Positions 58,500 through 64,000 of a stretch of 64,000 nt of DNA are shown here, in pieces; position 1 is the stretch's first letter; each line of letters begins with the position of its first letter. This DNA comes from JASLDZ01 sp964242625 (lineage in GTDB: Bacteria > Pseudomonadota > Alphaproteobacteria > Caulobacterales > Caulobacteraceae): positions 165,130 through 229,129 of the forward strand of contig CAXTAO010000002.1 of the NCBI GenBank assembly GCA_964242625.1. The letters run 5' to 3'. The notes under the pieces were generated by a model, which was given only the letters and a program-made list of their open reading frames with translations, was not told where the DNA came from and did no database searches. A program made the translations under genes and the position numbers.

Positions 58500-60449
58500 A
58501 TGTCGGACGCAGGTGTCGAGCTCGAGGTCCCCCCGTCGCCGGAGGCCGTGGATGTGGTGCGCTCCTCGGAGGGTGAGGAGGCCGGTCCGCGGCTCACGGG
58601 CGCCAAGCTGATCGCCGACTATGTGCGCCGCCTGCCCGACACGCCGGGCGTGTACCGCATGATCGGCGAGGAGGGCGAGCTCCTCTACGTGGGCAAGGCG
58701 CGCTCGCTCAAGAAGCGCGTGGTGCAGTACGCGCAAGGGCGGGCGCACAGCCAGCGGCTGCAGCACATGGTGTCGATGACCCGCGCCATGGAGTTCGTCA
58801 CCACCCGCACCGAGGCCGACGCGCTCCTCCTCGAGTCAAACCTGATCAAGCGGCTGAAGCCGCGATTCAATATCGTGCTGCGCGACGACAAGAGCTTCCC
58901 GGAAATCGTGCTGAGGCAGGATCACGCCGCGCCGCAGCTGCGCAAGCATCGCGGCGCGCACACCATCAAGGGTGAGTACTTCGGGCCGTTCGCCTCCACC
59001 TGGGCGGTGAACCGCACGCTCAACACCCTGCAAAAGGCCTTCCTGCTGCGCTCCTGCTCCGACAGCGTCTACGAGAGCCGCACCCGGCCGTGCATGCTGC
59101 ATCAGATCAAGCGCTGCTCGGCCCCCTGCACCGGCGAGATCGACGCCGACGGCTACCGCGAGCTCGTGGGCGAGGCGCACGACTTCCTGCGCGGCCGTTC
59201 GCGCGCGGTGAACAAGCGCCTCGTGGCCGAGATGGAGCAGGCGGCCGAGGCCATGGAGTTCGAGCGCGCCGCCCGCGTGCGCGACCGCATTCGCGCGCTG
59301 GCGGGCATCACCAACGAGCAGGGCATCAACCCCGAGCACGTGGAGGAGGCCGACGTGATCGCGCTTCACCACGACGGTGGGCAGACCTGCGTACAGGTGT
59401 TCTTCTTCCGCGCCGGCCAGAATTGGGGCAACCGCGCCTACTTCCAGCGCCTGGCCCAGGTGAACGAGGAGGGCTGGAGCGACGAGGCGGTGACGCTCGA
59501 TAACTTCCTGGGCCAGTTCTACGACGACAAGCCGGTCCCGCGTCAGATCCTTCTGGACCGCGACGTGCCCAACCGCGAACTCTACGCCGAGGCGTTCCGC
59601 GGCAAGGCCGGCCGCAGGGTGGAGATCCTCGTCCCCAAGCAGGCGGAGAAGAAGCGGCTGGTCGACCACGCCGCCGCCAACGCGCGCGAGGCGCTCGGCC
59701 GGCGCATGGCCGAGGGGTCGGCCCAGCTCAAGCTCCTCTCCGGCGTGTGCGAGGTGTTCAAGCTGGAGGGCCCGCCCGAGCGGATCGAGGTCTACGACAA
59801 CAGCCACATCATGGGCACCAACGCGGTGGGCGGCATGATCGTGGCCGGGCCCGAGGGCTTCCAGAAGAACCAGTATCGCAAGTGGAACATCAAGGGGGGC
59901 GAGCTCACCCCCGGCGACGACTACGCCATGATGAACCAGGTGCTGCGCCGTCGCTTCACCCGCCTGCAGAAGGAGGAAGAGGAGGGCGTCGACGCGCCCA
60001 AGCCCGACCTCGTCCTGGTCGACGGCGGCCAGGGCCAGCTCGACGCCGCGCTCGCCGTCATGGCCGACCTGGGCGTGGATGACGTGGCGGTGGTGGGCGT
60101 CGCCAAGGGGCCGGACCGCGACGCTGGGCTGGAGCGCTTCTTCATGCCCGGCCGCACGCCCTTCATGCTCGAGCCCAAGGACCCGGTGCTCTACTACCTC
60201 CAGCGCCTGAGGGACGAGGCGCACCGCTTCGCCATCGGCACCCACCGCGCCAAGCGCGCCCGCGCGCTGACGAAGAACCCGCTGGACGAGATCGACGGGG
60301 TGGGCCCCGCCCGCAAGCGCGCGCTCCTGCAGGCGTTCGGCTCGGCGCGGGGGGTCAGCCGGGCCGACGTCGCCGACCTTCTCAAGGTCGAGGGCGTCAA
60401 CCAAGCGCTGGCCGAGCGCATCTACGCCACCTTCCGCCGCGAGGCGTGA
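58500..60449 (+). CDS. uvrC: UvrABC system protein C
   Basis: UvrC makes the dual incisions of nucleotide excision repair. The 649 residues comprise the GIY-YIG nuclease (TPGVYRMIGEEGELLYVGKA), a Cys-rich linker (CMLHQIKRCSAPCTG), the UVR helix hairpin (MEQAAEAMEFERAARVRDRI), the RNase H-like 5' nuclease (IEVYDNSHIMGTNAVGGMIV, DLVLVDGGQGQLDAA) and the C-terminal HhH pair (LDEIDGVGPARKRALLQAFG). The ATG 58500 gives a roughly 50-residue lead typical of alphaproteobacteria. Divergent from the folB-SDR operon; no LexA box was seen. Confidence 0.96.
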   Translation: MSDAGVELEVPPSPEAVDVVRSSEGEEAGPRLTGAKLIADYVRRLPDTPGVYRMIGEEGELLYVGKARSLKKRVVQYAQGRAHSQRLQHMVSMTRAMEFVTTRTEADALLLESNLIKRLKPRFNIVLRDDKSFPEIVLRQDHAAPQLRKHRGAHTIKGEYFGPFASTWAVNRTLNTLQKAFLLRSCSDSVYESRTRPCMLHQIKRCSAPCTGEIDADGYRELVGEAHDFLRGRSRAVNKRLVAEMEQAAEAMEFERAARVRDRIRALAGITNEQGINPEHVEEADVIALHHDGGQTCVQVFFFRAGQNWGNRAYFQRLAQVNEEGWSDEAVTLDNFLGQFYDDKPVPRQILLDRDVPNRELYAEAFRGKAGRRVEILVPKQAEKKRLVDHAAANAREALGRRMAEGSAQLKLLSGVCEVFKLEGPPERIEVYDNSHIMGTNAVGGMIVAGPEGFQKNQYRKWNIKGGELTPGDDYAMMNQVLRRRFTRLQKEEEEGVDAPKPDLVLVDGGQGQLDAALAVMADLGVDDVAVVGVAKGPDRDAGLERFFMPGRTPFMLEPKDPVLYYLQRLRDEAHRFAIGTHRAKRARALTKNPLDEIDGVGPARKRALLQAFGSARGVSRADVADLLKVEGVNQALAERIYATFRREA

Positions 60450-60474
60450 GGCCCCGCGGCGGTTGCGCTCGCCC

Positions 60475-61398
60475 TCAGCGGGTGGGGCTTGGGGCGGTGA
60501 ACGGCGAGCAGCAGGGCTCCGCCACCGGCTGGAACTCCATCAGCTCCACCCGCGTGCCGTCCGGGTCATAGAGGTTGGCCTGCCACTTGCCGTCCTTGCC
60601 CATCTGAGGGCCGTCGTGGCGGGGGCTCAGCCGGTCGTCGCGGATCAGGGTGGTGACCGCCGCCTCCATGTTCGGCACGCCGAGCGAGATGTGGTTCAAG
60701 ACGCCCAGCTCGTTGGCGTCGACCTTGTCGAGCGGGGTGGTCGAGCCCGGGCCCACCAGCATGTACTCCAGCCAGTCGCGCCCGTCGGGCACCTGCTGGG
60801 AAACCCAGTCGACGGCGTCCTCGCGCATGGCGCCGCGCCAGTAGGGCCTGAAGCCCAGCAGCGCTCGGTAGAACCGATCCTCCGCCGCGCGGCTGCGCAC
60901 CAGGAAGCCGACGTGGATCGCGTGGTCGCTGATGGCCGCGCGCCCGGTCGCCACCGCCGGGGACGGCTGCACGAATTGCACGAGGTTGCCTTCCGGGTCG
61001 CGCGCGGAGACGCGGCGCTCGCCGTCGGGGGCGGTGGCGAGGGCGGACACCTCGCGCGCGCCGTGGGACACGAGCCAGGCGCGCATGCCCGCGGCGTCGG
61101 TGGTGACGAAGGCGACGTGCGCCATGCGGCTAAGGCCCTGGCCGGCGGGAAGCGGCAGCACTTCCACGAACTGGCGCGGACCGAAGCGGTAGCGGGCGCC
61201 GCGCGGGTCCTCCGAATCGGGCGCCTTCACGCCTCCGAGCTTGCCCACGTAGAAGCGCTCGGAGGCGGCGGGGTCGGCGGCGTAGACGGCCAGGTGCGAG
61301 ATGCCGGTGATCGGCGGCCGTCCCGCGTCGGGAGCCGCACCCGCCGCCGCCGCCCACAGGAGCGCCCCGCCCGCCGCCGCCCAGCCAGCCCACCTCAT
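60475..61398 (-). CDS. Secreted VOC (glyoxalase/dioxygenase)-family protein
   Basis: A 307-residue protein with a signal peptide (AAAGGALLWAAAAGAAPDAG) and two VOC domains: ISHLAVYAADPAASERFYVG starts the first, with the metal His, and VQFVQPSPAV ends it; ISDHAIHVGFLVRSRAAEDR starts the second, finishing NLYDPDGTRVELMEFQPV, whose His/Glu positions look intact. Members are glyoxalases, dioxygenases or antibiotic-binding proteins; a periplasmic place makes glyoxalase I less likely. It converges with uvrC and diverges from the outer-membrane protein gene. Confidence 0.8.
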   Translation of the reverse strand: MRWAGWAAAGGALLWAAAAGAAPDAGRPPITGISHLAVYAADPAASERFYVGKLGGVKAPDSEDPRGARYRFGPRQFVEVLPLPAGQGLSRMAHVAFVTTDAAGMRAWLVSHGAREVSALATAPDGERRVSARDPEGNLVQFVQPSPAVATGRAAISDHAIHVGFLVRSRAAEDRFYRALLGFRPYWRGAMREDAVDWVSQQVPDGRDWLEYMLVGPGSTTPLDKVDANELGVLNHISLGVPNMEAAVTTLIRDDRLSPRHDGPQMGKDGKWQANLYDPDGTRVELMEFQPVAEPCCSPFTAPSPTR

Positions 61399-61515
61399 GC
61401 GCGTCTCTCCGTCCCGTGCGTGTCGTCGCCGCCATGGAGCACGCCCGGGCGCGCGGACGCCAGTCTCCACGCTCGTGGGGCGCGGCGCGGGGTGCTAGGG
61501 CGGCGCGACCCGACC

Positions 61516-62883
61516 ATGCGTTCTCCCGTTCTCCTCATTGGCCTCGTCTGGACGCTGGCGGCGGCGGCGCGCGCTCAGCCGATGCCGGGCATGACGATGC
61601 CCGCGGCCCCCCCGCGCCTGCCTTCTGACGCCGGGTCGGCCGTGACCGACATGTCGGGCATGGACGCGCACGCAATGGCGGGCATGGCCATGACGGGCCA
61701 GCTCGGCCCCTATCCGATGACGCGCGACGCCTCCGGCACCGCCTGGCAGCCGGACAGCGCCGCCCACGACGGGCTGCACCTCGACGCCGGCGGCGGCTGG
61801 AGCGTGATGGCGCACGGCCAGGCGACGCTCGTCTACGACGACCAGGGCGGCCCGCGTGGCGCGTCCAAGACCTTCGTGCTGAGCCATCTGATGCTCGACG
61901 CCTCGCGCCCGCTCGCGGGCGGGACGCTGACGCTGAAGGGCCTGTTCTCGCTCGATCCCTTGATGGGTAAGTCGGGCTATCCGCTCATTCTGCAGACGGG
62001 CGAGACCGCCGACGGGCGCACCCGCCTGATCGACCGCCAGCACCCCCACGACCTGATCGGCGAGCTGGCCGCCAGCTACAGCCACCCGCTGGGGGGCGGG
62101 GTGTCCGGCTTCCTCTACGGCGGTCCGGCGGGCGAGCCCGCGCTCGGGCCGCCCGTCTACCTCCATCGCGCGACAGGCCTGGTCGACCCGGAGACCCCCA
62201 TCGACCACCACTGGCTCGACTCGACGCATTTGGCGTTCGGCGTGGTCACCGGCGGCCTCGTGGCCGGAGGGTGGAAGGTCGAGGCCTCGGGGTTCCGCGG
62301 GCGCGAGCCCGACCAGCACCGCTACGACCTGGGGGAGCCGAAGCCCGACTCGTGGTCGGTGCGGCTGAGCTGGAATCCCGGCCCCGACTGGGCGCTCGAG
62401 GTCAGTCGGGGCCACCTCCACTCCGTCGAGCAGCTGGAGCCCCTGGTCGACCAGGACCGCACGATCGCCTCGGCCATCTACAATCACCCGTTCCGCACGG
62501 GCTGGTGGGCGCCGGGCTTCGTCCAGGGCGTGATCGCCTGGGGCCGGATGGACCGGCTGCCGCCCGCGGGCGAGCCGCGCCGCTCGACCGACGCCTGGCT
62601 GGGGGAGGGCGTGCTGACCCGCGGCGCCGACAGCGTGTTCGCGCGGCTGGAGGTGGTGGACAAGGACGAGCTCTTCCCCGATCCGGTCGCGGAAACGCAG
62701 CCGGTCTACACGGTCGGCAAGCTCAGCCTGGGCTACCAGCGCGCGTTCCGCCTGCCCGGTCGGTTGGCGGTGGACGTGGGCGGCCTCGTCAGCCGCTACG
62801 ACCTGCCCCGCGCGCTGGACGCGGCCTACGGCTCGGATCCGACGAGCTTCATGCTGTTCACCCGGCTGCGGCTGCGGAGCTAA
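61516..62883 (+). CDS. Met/His-rich outer-membrane protein, copper-resistance-locus type
   Basis: A 455-residue exported protein. After the signal peptide the first 50 mature residues hold about ten methionines in MPGMTMP, MSGMDAHAMAGMAM patterns, as in copper-binding CopB-like proteins. The rest alternates hydrophobic and polar residues in beta-strand fashion (GGTLTLKGLFSLDPLMGK; QHPHDLIGELAASYSHPLGG) and ends with an aromatic-bearing strand, so a beta barrel in the outer membrane is likely. I recall such proteins beside copA/copB in copper loci; none is visible here, which leaves its partners unknown. Confidence 0.65.
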   Translation: MRSPVLLIGLVWTLAAAARAQPMPGMTMPAAPPRLPSDAGSAVTDMSGMDAHAMAGMAMTGQLGPYPMTRDASGTAWQPDSAAHDGLHLDAGGGWSVMAHGQATLVYDDQGGPRGASKTFVLSHLMLDASRPLAGGTLTLKGLFSLDPLMGKSGYPLILQTGETADGRTRLIDRQHPHDLIGELAASYSHPLGGGVSGFLYGGPAGEPALGPPVYLHRATGLVDPETPIDHHWLDSTHLAFGVVTGGLVAGGWKVEASGFRGREPDQHRYDLGEPKPDSWSVRLSWNPGPDWALEVSRGHLHSVEQLEPLVDQDRTIASAIYNHPFRTGWWAPGFVQGVIAWGRMDRLPPAGEPRRSTDAWLGEGVLTRGADSVFARLEVVDKDELFPDPVAETQPVYTVGKLSLGYQRAFRLPGRLAVDVGGLVSRYDLPRALDAAYGSDPTSFMLFTRLRLRS

Positions 62884-62932
62884 CCCGGCCGTCCGCGGGT
62901 TCGGCGGGCAGTCCCTCCGGAGGAGCCCGCCC

Positions 62933-63628
62933 GTGTCCGATCCCGTGTTCGCCCCAGCTCCGCCCGTGCTGGCCGCCGTGGAGGGCGGGGGGACCTTTCC
63001 GGTCGGACGCATCTTCTGCGTCGGTCAGAACTACGCCGATCACGCCAAGGAGATGGGCGCGGGGGATCGCGAGGCGCCCTTCTTCTTCACCAAGTGGGCG
63101 CAGGCGGTCGTCCCCACCGGATCGACGCTGCCATATCCGCCCGCGACGGCGAACTTTCACCACGAAGGCGAACTGGTCGTGGCGCTCGGCCGCGGCGGGC
63201 GCGATATCGCGCGGGAGGACGCGCAGGCCTGCGTGTGGGGCTACGCCGCCGGGCTCGACATGACACGGCGCGACCTGCAGGCCGAGGCCAAGAAGGCGGG
63301 TCGCCCCTGGGACACAGCCAAGAACGTCGAGGGCGGCGCGCCTCTCGGCCCCATCCGCCCAGCCGGGCGCGCGGGGCCGATGACCTCGGGCGCCCTGGAG
63401 CTCACCGTGAACGGCGAGACGCGCCAGCGCGGCGACCTCGCCGACATGATCTGGCCGGTCGCCGACATCATAGCCTTCCTGTCCAAGCTCTACCGGCTGG
63501 AGGCGGGCGACCTGATCTTCACGGGCACGCCCGCCGGCGTGGGGCCGGTGGCGCCGGGGGACCGGATCGCCCTCGCCATCGCCGACCTGCCCCGGCTCGA
63601 GGTGACGATCGGCCCCGCCGCAAGCTGA
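62933..63628 (+). CDS. Fumarylacetoacetate hydrolase family protein
   Basis: A 231-residue protein starting at GTG with GGAGGA nine bases upstream. RIFCVGQNYADHAKEMG, FTKWAQAVVPTGSTLPYPPA, the metal site NFHHEGELVVALG (two acidic ligands and a His), KNVEGGAPLGP and AGDLIFTGTPAGVGPVAPGD match the FAH/2-oxo-hepta-3-ene-1,7-dioate isomerase (YcgM) class, which cleaves or decarboxylates beta-keto acids such as acylpyruvates. It needs Mg or Mn. The adjacent gene 92 bases on is a phosphate permease, unrelated in function. Confidence 0.93.
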   Translation: MSDPVFAPAPPVLAAVEGGGTFPVGRIFCVGQNYADHAKEMGAGDREAPFFFTKWAQAVVPTGSTLPYPPATANFHHEGELVVALGRGGRDIAREDAQACVWGYAAGLDMTRRDLQAEAKKAGRPWDTAKNVEGGAPLGPIRPAGRAGPMTSGALELTVNGETRQRGDLADMIWPVADIIAFLSKLYRLEAGDLIFTGTPAGVGPVAPGDRIALAIADLPRLEVTIGPAAS

Positions 63629-63638
63629 TCGCGGTCGA

Positions 63639-63667
63639 TCTTCACCGAATCTTCACATGAACGTCAC
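63639..63667 (+). promoter_or_regulatory. Three-repeat Pho box upstream of the pit gene
   Basis: TCTTCAC-CGAA-TCTTCAC-ATGA-ACGTCAC: three seven-base half-sites with four-base spacers, an 11-base period, exactly the PhoB-box geometry. It lies 53 bases before the ATG of the phosphate transporter gene. PhoB could activate or, as for pit in Sinorhizobium, repress. Binding is inferred. Confidence 0.7.
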
Positions 63668-63719
63668 GGGCGCGTCGGCTCGACCGTGCCCTGCTTCGAG
63701 GGGAACGCAAGGACCTCCG

Positions 63720-64000
63720 ATGGCCTCCACCACCGCCACCTCGCCACCGTCGAAGGAGGAGAAGGGGGTCGCCCGCTCGCTCCACATCGATCTCGACAAG
63801 AAGATCCACCCCGCAGGAGCGTTCGCCTTCTTCCTCGTGCTGATCGCGGGGGCCTGTTACGCGGTGTTCTCCATCGCCACCGACCTGCGCACCTGGGGCG
63901 GCGGCGAGCCGATCGCGACCGGGGCCTTCCTGCTGCTCGGGCTGGCGCTCCTGATCGCGCTGGGCTTCGAGTTCGTGAACGGCTTCCACGACACCGCCAA
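63720..64000 (+). CDS. Inorganic phosphate transporter, PiT family (3' end beyond window)
   Basis: The first 93 residues of a permease. A cytosolic Ser/Thr-rich lead is followed by HPAGAFAFFLVLIAGACYAV and a second helix GAFLLLGLALLIALGFEFVN, then GFHDTA at the window edge: the GFxDGAN-like PiT signature, in the form used by alphaproteobacterial low-affinity phosphate:H+ symporters. The gene runs off the window. Its promoter region holds a Pho box, so phosphate control is probable. Confidence 0.9.
   Translation, partial: MASTTATSPPSKEEKGVARSLHIDLDKKIHPAGAFAFFLVLIAGACYAVFSIATDLRTWGGGEPIATGAFLLLGLALLIALGFEFVNGFHDTA

Noticed and set aside
63642..63989. Minus-strand frame opposite the pit gene start
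   Set aside because: It is a shadow of the PiT coding sequence, whose frame has clear membrane helices and a Pho box.

Overview
The window is about 72% G+C and almost wholly coding (no gene-free stretch exceeds about 200 bases), with many ATGA/GTGA stop-start overlaps. Gene content points to a member of the Caulobacterales, probably Caulobacteraceae: a flagellin next to a FlmH-like acetyltransferase and a FlaEY-like protein, a divK-pleD pair whose products match the Caulobacter proteins closely, an alphaproteobacterial direct-repeat LexA box before ssb, EcfG/sigma-T type promoters, and a PEPxxWA-CTERM protein. No insertion sequence, prophage, CRISPR array or rRNA was seen. The species cannot be named from the sequence.

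Layout. 0-5.4 kb: flagellar end (flagellin C-terminus, flmH-like, flaEY-like) and two envelope proteins of unknown role. 5.4-10.8 kb: ssb under a LexA box, then on the minus strand feoA-feoB-FeoB-associated small protein-oxidoreductase with a Fur-like box, then a DUF5694-type protein. 10.9-18.1 kb: gyrA, coaD-cyclophilin, and a translationally coupled signalling set (CHASE3 histidine kinase, single-domain receiver, receiver-HisKA_2 kinase). 18.1-23.6 kb: M28 peptidase plus APC permease, a decayed sdaA pseudogene, tRNA-Lys. 23.7-33.4 kb: accessory metabolism (phosphodiesterase-TPR protein, tandem GNAT, PEP-CTERM protein, P450, GH43, M23-like, a BciA-type vinyl reductase, DCC and DUF427 proteins). 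33.4-43.7 kb: response regulator, kdgK, tgt-queA-DEAD helicase, sterol desaturase-like protein, parE and a small stress-type protein. 43.7-51.6 kb: dinB-HAD, divK-pleD, trxB, MFS, SleB hydrolase, two small hydrophilic proteins. 51.7-64 kb: nadA-macrodomain-nadB-nadC operon, folB with an SDR, uvrC, VOC protein, Met-rich outer-membrane protein, FAH hydrolase, and the start of a PiT phosphate transporter behind a three-repeat Pho box.

How it fits together. Housekeeping blocks (gyrA/coaD, tgt/queA, divK/pleD, nadABC, uvrC) are separated by accessory genes. Regulation readable from DNA includes SOS (ssb), iron (feo), phosphate (pit), NAD supply (paired operators before nadA) and general stress (two GGAAC-N17-[C/G]GTT promoters, both driving short hydrophilic proteins). 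The most notable oddities are the sdaA pseudogene with at least six lesions, queA apparently starting at CTG beneath a hairpin, a GyrA with Asn-Leu at the quinolone hotspot, Tgt lacking two zinc cysteines, a macrodomain gene inside the nad operon, and a BciA-type chlorophyll enzyme with no other photosynthesis gene in view.
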